Assembly: GCA_035771175.1 (NCBI GenBank)
Contig: CM069594.1
Location: 18,180,770-18,244,769, forward strand
DNA length: 64,000 nt
DNA from: Paratinospora sagittata
Taxonomy: Eukaryota > Streptophyta > Magnoliopsida > Ranunculales > Menispermaceae
Reading direction: 5' to 3'
Below are positions 33,110-44,060 of the stretch, piece by piece. Both the position numbers and the translations under genes were made by a program. Numbering within the stretch: the stretch's first letter is position 1; each line of letters opens with the position of its first letter. A model generated the notes under the pieces. That model was not told the origin of the DNA and did no database searches. It worked only from the letters and a program-made list of their open reading frames with translations.

Positions 33110-33568
33110 AATAGGCAGCTCGGGAAAAACTGGAAGGTGAATGAAGAAATGAAGTATCAGGATTGCATGTCAATTTCAGAAGTATCAAGCCTAAAATTCT
33201 CTTGTAAGGCAACCTTTTATGCTTCAGTGGGTGAAATATTTCTTCCATTCTCCAAGGGATCTGATGAAGAGTACCAGGAACACATGTTCATTAGGAGAAG
33301 GTTGTTTATGATGAGATACCATAAAATTGTAGATGATCTCATCTGTATGGGGTGCAAGCTATGTGGTTATCCTAGGAACTGGGAAGATCGGTAACTCTTT
33401 CCACTCCTTCTATTGGCTTTCTTTTTTATGACCCAAATGTGGTTACTTGATGTTGCTTTGTCTTTTTGTTACTACAGGTCTTTGTTGGGGCAGAACAAGG
33501 CTTCGCTTTATTGTCCAAAAAGCTCCAACAACCTTCATGCTATGTCCTTGATTTATAGAACATTTATG
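33110..33568 (+). other. Two coherent exons of an unidentified plant gene
   Basis: Exon 1 (about 33110-33390, acceptor 'gacgcag') reads MKYQDCMSISEVSSLKF, EIFLPFSKGSDEEYQEHMF and KIVDDLICMGCKLCGYP. Intron 33391-33477 begins gtaact and ends actacag. Exon 2 (33478-33568) continues in frame, because the split codon CG|G restores an arginine, and reads SLLGQNKASLYCPKSSNN and MSLIYRTFM before the donor gtaagg. Coding sense kept across a canonical 87-bp intron argues for a genuine gene or a captured fragment of one. It contains a CMGCKLC cysteine cluster. I do not recognise the family, and further exons were not found. Confidence 0.5.
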
Positions 33569-33972
33569 GTAAGGATCTCCTCTCATTTACGTAACATAAT
33601 TCAATGTTTGATCCTTGAAATGGTAGATAAAACTCAGTTTCTACTTCAATATATATGTGATTTTGCTTTAGAAGAATTTGAACTTCTTGATTTTATAAGT
33701 TCCACGATACATTATCCTTTTGATATCCAATGCTAGCATATGACATACGAAGCTTAGTCCAAAATATAGGTCAAAACATTGAGAATGTCTTCCTTAAAAA
33801 CAATTCAACGTGCTCATTTGGGCTTTAACGGCTGTAATACCTTATGTATTCCTCTATGATGAAAACAATGATCCCAATCCCCTAAAAGATTTCCAAAACT
33901 TCATCATCTACATTGCTCTGTATAGATTGAATATCAACGAAGAAAGTTATTCTTCTCAATTCTTTCTTAATT
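33569..33972. other. Spacer between the gene fragment and copia-3
   Basis: An open frame runs on to 33736 but without motifs. The last 200 bp may include remains of the copia-3 5' LTR, although no LTR start was identified. Confidence 0.4.
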
Positions 33973-35850
33973 GTTGAGATGTTATCAGAGCTTTAGGCTT
34001 GTGAAACTGGGAATTGAAGATTTTTTTTTTCTACCGACCTTCATTGTTGGAATCGTTCCTATTCGACCTTCATCGCCATCAACAAAGATTCCGTCCACCC
34101 TTCATCATGCCCCAAAATATTGACTCTCACATCACCATGTTCAACCTTCGTCCTTGTGAAGCCTTCGTCTTCACGCCGTCGTCCTCTCACCACCACCACT
34201 AAAGTCGTCATCATAATTCATTCACTAGATTTTGCTCTACATTACCGTCATCACCTTAGAATGTTGCCACCCTTCACCACCTCCACCTCCGATAGCTGCT
34301 GCTACTCATATATTTGGAATTGAAAAAGATAGAAATATCAAAAATTCCTACCACCAACGCCGCTCAATTTGAGGAAGCAATAACCAACCACCGAACGGGG
34401 GAACTACAGAATATCCAAGCTGCATTCAAACTTAATAAGAAGAATTACTTAAAATGGTCACAACTTGTTTCATACCTTTTTGAAGGGAAAAGGAGCCACA
34501 TTTTGGGGATCGGACCGAAGAAAGGAGATCCTTGGTTTGATTTCTAAAAAACTTGGAGAACTCTCATGTAATGAAAAACAAGATGTTTGTTTGATTTGAT
34601 TATTTGACTTTTACTTTGATTGACCGATCGGTTGACTTTGACTTTTTGGTTGACCGTTCAAATAAAATTTGAAAATCGATTAAATGCAATTTGGAAACCG
34701 ATCAAGTCCATGCAAGTATGACTTGAAAAAAGAATTGAGCAATATGAGATCAAGAAAGATTACAACCTAAATCTAAGTGCACTTGTAAGCTCTCATCCAT
34801 TTCTCTTCAAATTATCTCGTCCAAGCTTTGACTTTGATTTTGTTTGATCTACTTGATTTGATTCCTTGGACTTGAAGTATTCTAATCTTGTATCTTCCTT
34901 AGGTGCTGAAATATACTAAATGAAAGCATTAGCACCAATGGTCATATTGTTTGTTAGCATCAAACCACTAGGAGGAATCTAAGTGGAAAACCACTTTGGT
35001 CAACATAAGTAGGGAATTTTTATTTCTCAGCAGAAATATATCACGGATCTTCTCAAAAAAAAAGGAAGTTGGTGCATAGACCAGAAAATATACTAATAGA
35101 TCCCAATCACAAGCTTGGAGAAACTATGGAATATGTTTTCGTAGATAAGGAGATGTATCAAAGACTAGTATGGAGACTCATTTATCTCTCCCACACAAGA
35201 TCAAATGTAGCATATGTTGTGAGTGTGATTAGTCAATTTATGCACAGTCCTAAAGAGGTTCATTTGCAAGCTGCCAACCGAGTGTTATAATATCTTAAGG
35301 GGACTCCAGGGAAGATCATCTTGTTCAAAACAAAGCATGAAGCTAGTACCTGAAGCATACACAGATGCGGATTATGTCGGATTTGTAGTTGACAAGAGAT
35401 CAACCACTGAATATTGTACATTTTCTTGGGGAGAATCTGGTGACATGGAGGAGAAAAAAATAGAATGTGGTGGCTAGATATAGAGTTGAAGCAAAATTTC
35501 ATGCAATGGCTCAAGGAATTTGTGAGCTACTATGGTTGAAGATCATTTTGGAAGATTTGAAGATTAAGTGGGATGGCCCAATAAGACTATACTGTGGCAA
35601 CAAATCTGCAACTAGCATTGCACATAATCTAGTGCAACAAGATCGAACAAAGCACATAATAATCGATAGACACTTTATTAAGGAGAAGCTAGATAGTGGA
35701 TTGATTTGTACTCCATATATGTCTACTAACCATCAAATTGCAGATGTACTTACCGTAGGTTTATGCAATGTTGCATTTCCAACAAGTGTGTCCAAGCTGA
35801 AAATGGAAAACATCTATCCACCAACTTGAGGGGGAGTGTGGGAAAATGTA
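33973..35850 (+). mobile_element. copia-3, internally deleted Ty1/copia relic
   Basis: A primer-site-like TGTTATCAGAGC at 33979-33990 and a leader with 'cgaccttcatcgcc' precede a gag start (34314). Its GELQNIQAAFKLNKKNYLKW matches the gag of copia-1. Everything from early gag to late RT is absent. Code resumes near 35020 with the end of RT and RNase H: RLIYLSHTRSN, AEAxFHAMAQG-like sequence, YCGNKSATSIAHN and DRTKHIIIDRHFIKEKLDSG. It ends with 'cttgagggggagtg' as polypurine tract. Stops and frame changes occur in RNase H, and YCDN has become YCGN, losing a catalytic aspartate. The gap is occupied by an inverted LTR fragment. Confidence 0.8.
34540..35005 (-). repeat. Inverted LTR fragment filling the copia-3 deletion
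   Basis: The reverse complement starts TGTTGACCAAAGTGGTTTTC and follows the first 150 bp or more of the solo LTR at 40999-42597: 'tccacttagatt', 'gatgctaacaaa', 'tggtgctaatg', 'cacctaa'. About three quarters of positions match by eye. Its right end coincides with resumption of copia-3 code at 35006. Confidence 0.7.
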
Positions 35851-35863
35851 ATATGTGCAACTC

Positions 35864-36502
35864 AACTTAACTCCACTCAACATTGGACGTGCCTCAGAGG
35901 CGGTTCCCTTCCTTATCTATCTCTCCGCATTGTTGCCCTCTATGTGTACAAGATGGGGAATCCATTGACCATCTTTTTGTGCATTGTAGGTTGGCTAGGC
36001 ATGTGTGGGATTTCTGGGCAGCGTTTATTGATGGGAGACTTGTATCTTTTTCATCCGTGCATGAATGCTTATCTTTTGGCCATATACCTTGGTGTGTTGG
36101 CAGAGCTAAGGAAATCTGGAGAATAGCGATATTTGCAACCCTTTGGTCTTTGCGGTTAGAGAGAAATAGGAGGCTTTTTGTTAATGAGGCATTGGATAGC
36201 CTTAGTATTTGGGAAGGAGCTAATTGACAGGCTTGCAATTGGGTTGCTTGGTCAAAGTTTATTGGGGGATTCTCAGTGTTGGATTGGTGGGGGATTTGGC
36301 CTGATTGTATCTAATGGTGGTTGGGTTTGTGCCTTGCGCACAATTGGTGTTGTTTGGGTTGGATTTTTGTGGTTTTTGTTTGTTTGTGCTCTTGCTACTG
36401 TTTGGTGCATTTTTTATGCCCTGGCTTGTACTTTATTCATGTTTATAAAATCTTTGTTTCCTCTCAAAAAAAAAAAAAAAAAAAAACTGAACTCCACTCA
36501 AC
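35864..36502 (+). mobile_element. 5'-truncated LINE with target duplication (in RTE tail)
   Basis: The insert spans about 35882-36484. It encodes a broken ORF2 C-terminus (SPHCCPLCVQDGESIDHLFV, a C-x2-C..H finger, and FATLWSLRLERNRRLF) and ends in about 20 A. Flanks 35864-35881 and 36485-36502 match at 17 of 18 positions (AACTKAACTCCACTCAAC), which marks the duplication. The target is the CTCAA-type tail of the minus-strand RTE that follows. Confidence 0.8.
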
Positions 36503-37998
36503 TCAACTAAGCTTTTTTCCAACTACATGGGGTCGACTACATGAATCTGCTTCCTCCACTCCGTTTTATCGAGGGCCAAGTCTGCATTAAAATTACAAGA
36601 AGTTTGATCTTTCTTAATTATTTTTGTCCATGTTATTTTAGGTCTACCTCTACCTCTATTGTTACCATCCAAAGCTAATAGGTCACTCTTCCTAAAGGGA
36701 TCATCTAAAGGCCTACGTTGTAAGTGTCGAAACCACCTTAGTTTGTTTTCTCTCGTTTTATCTACAACTAGTGCTACCTTTAATATTTCCCGAATATGCT
36801 CATTTCTAATTCTATTTTTTAAGATTTTACCACATATCCATCTTAGCATTTGCATTTCTGTCACACTTAGTTTGTTAACATGTTTTTTAATTGCCCAACA
36901 TTCTGTACCATATAGCATGTCCGGCCTAATAGCAACTCTATAAAATTTTCCCTTTATCTTCAATGGGATGCACCTATCATATAATACTCCTTAATCACTC
37001 CTCCACTTGACCCATCCTACTTTAATTATATGGTTCACATCCCCACCTATTTATCCTTCTTTATGTATAATGGATCCCAAATACCTAAAATTTTCACTCT
37101 TTGGTATTTCTTGACTTTCAATCTTCACTATCTCTTCATTTCTATTTCTACTTCTAGTAAAATTACATTTAACGTATTCAGTCTTAGTCCTACTAATCTT
37201 GAACTCTTTAAATTCTAGAGCCTCTCTCCAAACCTCTAGCTTAGCATTTACTCCAGATGCAGTTTCATCAATCAATACTATATCATCAGCAAATAACGTA
37301 CACCATGGAATATCTTCTTGAATATGTTTAGTCAATTCATTCATAACTAGTGCAAAAAGGTAGGGGCTTAAGGCAGATCCATGGTGTAGACCTATTGTAA
37401 TTGGGAATTCGTTAGTTTCACCTACTAATGATTTTACAATGGTACTTGGCCCATCATACATGTCTTATATCAATTCAATGTACCTAGTTGTAGCTCTTTT
37501 TTACCTATATACCAATCATATTATTTCTCTAGGTACTCTATCATATGCTTTCTCTAAATCAATAGAGACTATATGGAGGTCCTTCTTCTTCTCCCTATAC
37601 TTCTCCATCAATCTCATTAATAAATAGATAGCTTCCATAGTTGATTTCCAAGGCATAAATCCAAATTGATTGTTTGACACCAAAGTTTCAGCTCGTACTC
37701 TATAATTTGCACAATTTTGAATATCTCCTTCATTTTTATATGAGTATTAAGATTTTTTTCCTCCAATCATCGAGCATTCTCTTAGTTGCTACAATTTGGT
37801 TAACCACAAGATTGCAATTTTTTTCCCAAGGCTCTTCTAAACCTCAATAGGATTCGCATTTGGTTCTAAAGCCTTTGCATTTTTCTTTTTTCGCAAAGCA
37901 TTTTTTACCTCAAGCATGTTAATTCTACAGAAGAATTTATTTTCATTAATTTCCCTTAGGTTATCAAGTCCTTCTACACTTAACTTTGTTGATTTTTT
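36490..37998 (-). pseudogene. RTE-type LINE ORF2 relic
   Basis: Minus-strand frames follow plant RTE reverse transcriptase. From the 5' side they include NMLEVKNALRKKKNAKALE (about 37900), [22 protein letters not shown] code near 37650, [14 protein letters not shown] near 37545, LHHGSALSPYLFALVMNEL and the catalytic FADDIVL (37261-37461). The C-terminal RPDMLYGTECWAIKKHVNKL, LRWFRHLQRRPLDDPFRKS and RGRGRPKITWTKII follow at 36523-36963. At least two frame breaks and stops exist. The 3' end is the pentamer-like CTCAA tail, split by a LINE. The endonuclease is missing, so the copy is 5'-truncated. Confidence 0.8.
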
Positions 37999-38170
37999 TG
38001 TAAAACATAAAAAGAACAAAGAGATATAAAGTTGTTCGGCTCTATGGCCTTCGTCCACGGGAGAAGAGAGAATGATTATTATTCGTGGTTTCTCAATGGA
38101 AGATCACCGTATAAATAGACCTACAACCGCACACATATAGCAACTACTAGATATGACAACTACAGAAACT
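37999..38170 (-). repeat. Fragment of a copia-type LTR (minus)
   Basis: The reverse complement contains 'cttctcccgtggacgaaggc' and 'catagagccgaacaac' and ends ATGTTTTACA. This parallels the 3' part of the copia-1 LTR ('cttctcccgtggatgtaggc', 'cataaagccgaaccac'). It abuts the RTE relic. Confidence 0.65.
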
Positions 38171-38754
38171 CTCTTTTCTCAAGAGAAGAGTGATTAGGTA
38201 ATTTAAGAATGTGCAGTAGATGAGGACAGAATATCTTGCAGATTGTCGCACGTGGTCAAATAAGCTCTTGGCATGGAGTTGTGTAGTGACCTTAGCAAAG
38301 GCAACCGTAGGTAACTCGACCTCCTAGAGTGGATAGTTTGGTCTACATCTAAGGTGGTCTATTGTCATTCAAGAAAGATAAAGTTGTTACTACACGTTTG
38401 TTGGTGAGAATGTTTGGACCTCTTAAGGTGGTGGATTATGGCAGTTCCACATGAAGCATACTTTGGGAGAGTTTCTAGGCTAAAAGTACAGGATAGGCTC
38501 TTGTAACATTCATTCATATGAAGGTAGTCCACATGGGCTAGCAAGCTTTCCATGTGCATTCTACTATGTTTGGCCTCAAGCAGTTTTTTTCAGATATGCC
38601 TTGCATGCAAAGGTAAACCCATATGGAGAAATACTCAAAGTAAACAATCTTAGTTTGAGACAGCATTACAATTAGTGAACGATTTCACACACCGAAGTGC
38701 TAACTAAACACTAAATATGGGTAAATTCAGTTTGTCCATAGATTTAATTAGTCT
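38171..38754. other. Spacer, nothing recognised
   Basis: No reading frame, repeat or signal that I can support. Confidence 0.4.
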
Positions 38755-38961
38755 ATTACGATGAGCATATTCAAGAAATAGTCAGAGTTGTCCTAATTAG
38801 AGATAAAAAGAGAGAAAATTGATTAAGGTGGTTTGGGCATATACAACGAAGACCTTTGGATGCACCAATTAGGAAGAGTGATCTGTTAAGATTCCACTAT
38901 AATGATAAAGCTAGGGGAAGACCTAAAATAACATGGACAAAAATAACTAAGAAAGATATAA
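38755..38961 (+). pseudogene. RTE C-terminal fragment
   Basis: Reads RWFGHIQRRPLDAPIRKSDL and ARGRPKITWTKITKKDIT, with a stop at the start of the first motif. It matches the C-terminus of the 36490-37998 relic on the opposite strand and is ended by the MITE copy at 38963. Confidence 0.7.
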
Positions 38962-38962
38962 C

Positions 38963-39140
38963 CTAAGTTACCCGGACTCTTTACTTTAGCCTAGCGTACT
39001 TGTGTCCGACACTCATGATACGACATGCATATGGGATATGTGTTTTGACACTTTAGATTTTAGAATACTACAATGTAGATTCTCCAGTGGAAAGAAGAGA
39101 AAACATGAGAGAAGATAATGACTAATAGGTGAAATTCACT
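38963..39140. mobile_element. Truncated inverted copy of the 345-bp hAT-like MITE
   Basis: Begins CTAAGTTACCCGGACTCTTT and continues 'tgtccgacactcatgatacg' and 'ctttagattttagaatacta'. This matches the reverse complement of 32300-32477. The other half of the element is absent. Confidence 0.75.
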
Positions 39141-40457
39141 TACGAATCTTGTCTCGATCCACCACAGCCATCGGTAACTAAAGTCCGCACCCTTCTCTGG
39201 AGCTTATCATTCATTCACTTTGTATTCATGGAGTTCCATCAGATTCCAAAGCGAGCCCTTCTGCTTTTTTCATGTAGGACCGTGCATATTGAAAGTAGTT
39301 TATATTCATGGAGGACCGTGACCATGAAACTAGCTTCTACCATTCGACCAGATCTTCTGGATTGTATTCTAATTATCCGGCCTCGACACTTGGGATTAAT
39401 CTTAAATTGGGATATGATATGTACAAAATGTGCAAATCATAAGGTCAACACTATTCAATAGTTAAACTGCCCACGAATCATAATTGTGACTAATCCACTC
39501 ACAAAACTCGACAATCCAGGTTTCAAAACCATTAAAAAAAAAAAAGAAAAAAGAAAAAAAATTGTCGGCCCAATTACATTGACTTTGACTCCTAACACAC
39601 TTAACTGTACATTCTTTATCTTTATTTGTTTTCCTCTTCTAAGGACATTGCCCTCGCACTAAAACTCAAGCATCAATACCAACACCATTACGGCATTCCC
39701 TACATTCACATAGAAATTCAGAGGAAGTTAAAACTCAACGAGTCATATAAAACCAAAAACTAGTAATATTCCCTTTCTTGTCCATTTATGTATATAAATA
39801 CATATTTTAACATCATATGATATGTTTGATAGATACATCTTACATCTGTTATTACAATTCCTATTTGCATTTTATCGTTATGCACGAATTCAAATCCTCA
39901 CTTAGAGTTATTCTGTCCAATGCACCTCCCCTGAGTCTAGTAATGCCCTAGATCTCATCTTGGTTTAGGAAGGGACATGTCCCTTAGCTAGACAAGTCAA
40001 CTTAGATTATTCTTTTATTTCATCTCTTCTCACATAAGTATCCAACATTACACAATGGTGCACTTATCATTGTTCTAATATGCATATGTATATATATAGG
40101 TCATGTACTTATAATGTATCTGCCTTAGAGGTCTAATTTGTCAATCTTTGAGTTCCCAGCCACATCTGTGTTCGACCAATTTCTTATAACTAAATCTAGA
40201 AGAAATATCAGTCTACCTCAAAATCTGATTTCATGATTACTGGAGAACTATCAGTTCAGCCCATTTGTAAAAGTTATATCGTTATCTCTTATCTGATACA
40301 ACAAAAAAGTCTGGTTGTGTCCAATGATTTTGATTTATCAATAATGGAATTTCAGTTCAGTCCACATGCCCCCTCAGTTAACAGATTAGAATACAATAAA
40401 TATTTAGGTGAGGTATGGAGGTACACCATTTCTAAAGCATACTTACAGAAAATATTC
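39141..40457. other. Spacer, nothing recognised
   Basis: A-rich stretch at 39533-39561 and short frames without motifs. The 39129-39461 frame starts inside the MITE copy and is not credible as a gene. Confidence 0.4.
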
Positions 40458-40467
40458 TGCACTTTAT

Positions 40468-40649
40468 TTTTTTATTTTTTTTAGGTCGGCGAGTATCAGG
40501 ATTTTCCTACTAGTCCCTCCGGGGCATGGCCACTAACGCCCTTGGACATCATTGGCCAACAATTGGTGGGTAGCATGAGTCCACTCGAACTCTCCACCTC
40601 ACGGTTTGGGGCGCTTGCCCCTAACCACTGAATCAACCCACCTTTGGTT
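40468..40649 (-). mobile_element. Complete tRNA-derived SINE
   Basis: On the minus strand the 182-bp element has box A-like TTGATTCAGTGGTTA near its 5' end, then box B-like GAGTTCGAGTGG, and a body with TTAGTGGCCATGCCCC. It ends in an A-rich tail of the form (A)8T(A)7 at 40468-40482. It is flanked by exact TGCACTTTAT duplications (40458-40467 and 40650-40659). All hallmarks of a SINE inserted by LINE machinery are present. The tRNA ancestor and family are not identified. Confidence 0.85.
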
Positions 40650-40659
40650 TGCACTTTAT

Positions 40660-40998
40660 GACTATGTTTGAAGCCTTTAATCTTTCCAAACAATCCAAAG
40701 TAAAGCCTAAATGTATAATAGATCATTCCTAACCAACACGGTTGTTATTTTAACACTTCAAGGCACTAGAAGACATTCATTATTAGATATACTTTATTCA
40801 CAAATTAAAACAACTATAAGATATATTAACACTTGAAATGATACCGAAAATGCATTAGAAGTAGAATTCTAATCAAAATCAGCCTTCAATTTTCTTATTT
40901 AAATGAAATTTCAATACTTCTCTTCTTCTTTTTTTAGCTTAACTTCTACGAAGAACATATACAAATTATAGAGATCTAAATGTTAATCTTTAGTTATC
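40660..40998. other. Spacer, nothing recognised
   Basis: AT-rich sequence between the SINE and the solo LTR. Confidence 0.4.
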
Positions 40999-42597
40999 TG
41001 TTGACCTAAATGGTTTTCCACTTAGATTTTTCTTAAGTGTTTTGATGCTAACAAATAAACAAATGGTGCTAATGATTTCAATTCAATATGTTTCAACACC
41101 TAAAAACAAAAGAAGGAAATACAAGATCAAAATTCTTCTAGTTCAAGAGTTCAACTGCTTAAAGCGTAAAGAAATGGACTAATAGAAGATAAAGAGGATG
41201 AGAGTCTAATGAGTCTAGAATTAGGATGTAATCTTCTTGCTCATCACTGCTCAATCATTTCCCAAAAACCATGCTTAAGACCTATTTTTAGAACGTAGCT
41301 TTCAATCCATTACTTGAAATATGTTTTCTAAATGATTTTAAAGTGCTTAATGATCAAATTGTGTGTATTTTAATCACATTTCATGATTTTCATCATCAAA
41401 AACACCAAATTGTGTCAGCCAGCTTGCTAGTCCAGTTGTCTATCTTGCTAGTCCAATTGACCAGTTCTCTAGTCCAGTGGACCAGCTCGCTAGTGTTGGG
41501 TTTTTGCAAAATTCAAGTTTTGGATTTTGCACCAGAGAGCTAGTACAGTGGACCAGCGCACTAGCGACTATCGAATGCAATTTCAGCAGTTGAAATTTCA
41601 AATTTCGAACCCCCAATGGTCATATTCTTGTGTCTAACGGCTAGTACTCTATTTCAATCTATAAATACATGCACTTAGGTCATTTTAAACACAAGAAACA
41701 CAACCATGTGATTCCAGGGGAGTAATTTCCAAAATCAAAGGATTCTCACATTTCCAAAACCCTATAGCGAAGATGATTTGATTCAAAAGTGATTTTTATG
41801 CAGTCTTTCTGGGAATGTTTCAACGCATTCTATTAAGCAATCTTGATACAAGGAAGGTAATATTGTTGTAACGTCTCCTAAATGTATGAGCTACATTGTT
41901 ATATCTTGTCTTTGAGTTTGTGTATATTTTGAGCTTCATTATACTTGTTCTAATTATTTAGAACAAATAATTATCATTCTCTTTTCTAGTCTTTAATTTG
42001 TTTCTAGTTGAAATAAATGAAGTTAAGTGATTGGATATCACTTGTGATTCCAAGGTTCGAAACTTCAAATCAAAGGTCTAGTTTCGCCCTTTCTCTTGAA
42101 CAGAGTCCAGTGGTTCATCATTAGTCCGTTAAAAGGATAAGTTTGTCTTGGAGCTGTAAAAAGACTTTGTAACGGTTTGGTTCGCATCCTTGAAGTGAAC
42201 CCAAGATAGTGGAATATAGAAAAGGTTTCTCTAGGCGTAGATGTAGGAAAAGATTTTTCGTACCACGTAAAAATCCTTGTGTGCAATTTTATTTAATTTC
42301 TGCACTTTATATTCAAGCACTTTGAGTATTTGAGCATTAATTTGCATTGATCCAAGGATTCCATAAAAGAATTTAGAATTTGTCGAAAGGAAAATACTAG
42401 AGTGACATCTAAAGTGTACATCACCATTAAATACCATTGAGTTGCCTCGAATCATGTACCAACATATGATTCGAGGCAATCCAATGGTGTATAAGGGTGA
42501 TGTACACTTCGAATGTACATTTTGGGTGTTAATGTAGCATTACTCCTATCAAAACCAGCCGAAACACCCAATTCACCCCCTTCTGGGGTGTCCAACA
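40999..42597 (+). mobile_element. Solo LTR of a copia-type retrotransposon (1.6 kb)
   Basis: Starts TGTTGACCTAAATGG and ends GGTGTCCAACA, flanked by TTATC (40994-40998) and TTACC (42598-42602), a 5-bp duplication with one mismatch. A TATA box 'tataaatacatg' lies at 41660, and a 'gtaccacgtaaaaatccttg' block near 42260, as in long plant copia LTRs. Repeated 'gaccag.tcgctagt' phrases occupy 41415-41565. No internal region follows, so recombination between two LTRs presumably removed it. A MITE is embedded near its 3' end. Confidence 0.75.
42398..42541. mobile_element. Foldback MITE within the solo LTR
   Basis: Arms around 'aagtgtacatcacc' and 'ttgcctcgaatcat' pair with their reverse complements across an 8-bp loop at about 42458. 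The outer right arm has an extra 'gtacat' segment absent on the left. Ends near AATACTAG/GTAGCATT; target duplication uncertain. Confidence 0.65.
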
Positions 42598-43500
42598 TTA
42601 CCTATTTCAATTTGTGGAAACCAACTTTGTAAAATAAAAATGAAAATTTTCTTACTATTTGAACACTAACTAGTTTTTTCTCCCCTTGAACCTTAACTAG
42701 TTCACAGATCCTTTTCTCTTCTCCTTCAAGCTCTCTCTTCTCTTTCTCTCAGCCTCTTCTTCTCCTCTTTTCTTCCTCCCTTCCATTCTCCTCTCGCATA
42801 ATCTCCGTCCTTATGTTTTGTTTCTCTTTTCTTTTTTCTCGTAGTGCTAGTAGCTCCTACTGCCTAGTGCGTCAAATTTGGTGTTTGTACTCCTTCTCAC
42901 ACCACTCCTTACAGCTCCTACTGTATCATCTACCAGTCTCACAGCATAACTATATCTTATTCTAGTCACAGATAATTGTGTACTTCAAGTTTTCGAAAAA
43001 CCTATCATTGCAAGTCCCTAGTAGAAGGTGATGAGTCTTGTGTTGTCATTGTTCTTCTTTGATCCACTCCTCCCCAGATGACTCACCCATATCAGTCTAC
43101 ATCGAATAACAAATCTACCTCTCACTTTCCTACTTGTGTGTTGAGATAGCATGGAACTAGCCCTATATCAACTCCTGTCACATTAGATTGTGATAATCGT
43201 AACACTATCTATATGGGGTTGAAGTTAGTGTTTCATGGTTGAACTAAATGTATTGAATCAGATTAACATTTTGTTTGGGAGGGGTTGCTTCTGGAACTCA
43301 TCAAGTTAAGGCTGTTCCTTCATTACAACTTGCTCACCAAGTTTTCTTATACTCTAAATATTGCAAATTTGTGAGAAGAATAAAATACAAGATTTGATTT
43401 AATTTACAACATTTCACCCTTGAACCATTTTTCCACCTCAAATTGGATCATGTGGCTTTCGATTATCATGACTGGCTCTGGCTGATGATTTTTTCTATCT
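42598..43500. other. Spacer with pyrimidine-rich tract
   Basis: A CT-rich run (about 42700-42850) is the only notable feature. Confidence 0.4.
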
Positions 43501-43509
43501 TTTTTTTTT

Positions 43510-44060
43510 CTTGTGGAGCTATATGTATGGGATGAGTCAGAATACATCCCTCTTCTTGTGACAAATAAGAGTGCAGAAATCCTGTTTGGGAATATCACTG
43601 CTGAGCAGGTCCACTTATGCTACAGAGAAGAAAAGATTAAGAACTCCAATAGGGGACCCTGTGCTGACAGAACCTCTGCCCATACCAAAGCTACATGGGA
43701 AGGAGAGTCTTCTGACTCTCAAAAAGGGACTAAAGAGGAGAACCCACAACAGAAGAACTTCAAACAGGGAGAGAAGAGGATAAACTTTTACAAGATTTGG
43801 ATTATTCTGCTCAAGTTGCTGCTGCAACATGGGAAGAACAGCCCTTTAAGGTTTTCTGTCATGGTAAATATTGGGTTGAGTCAGGAGAATGGAAGGTTTG
43901 AGTTGATCAATGTGACAGTGCCTTGCATCAATAAGAATTCAGAATCAGAAAATTCACTTTATTGACATGGTCAAAGTTGGTGATATTTGTAGCCCTCTGC
44001 ATCCACTTGCTGGAAAGAGGAAGAAGATAGAAAGAGAGGCAGCTCTATAGGAGTTTCAGT
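43510..44060 (+). pseudogene. Fragment of an unidentified gene, possibly OB-fold
   Basis: After a T-tract acceptor-like region the frame reads MELYVWDESEYIPLLVTNKS and AEILFGNITAEQVHLCYR. Downstream, another frame gives DYSAQVAAATWEEQPFKVF and CHGKYWVESGEWKV, so the fragment is frame-shifted. The first part (a D-E-S turn, hydrophobic strand and LFG) resembles the C-terminal OB fold of replication protein A large subunits and related plant proteins. That is a tentative impression from pattern alone. Plant Helitrons can carry RPA-like genes, but no Helitron ends were found. Confidence 0.35.

Noticed and set aside
39129..39461. 110-codon open frame
   Set aside because: It begins inside a MITE copy and has no recognisable motif or splice context.
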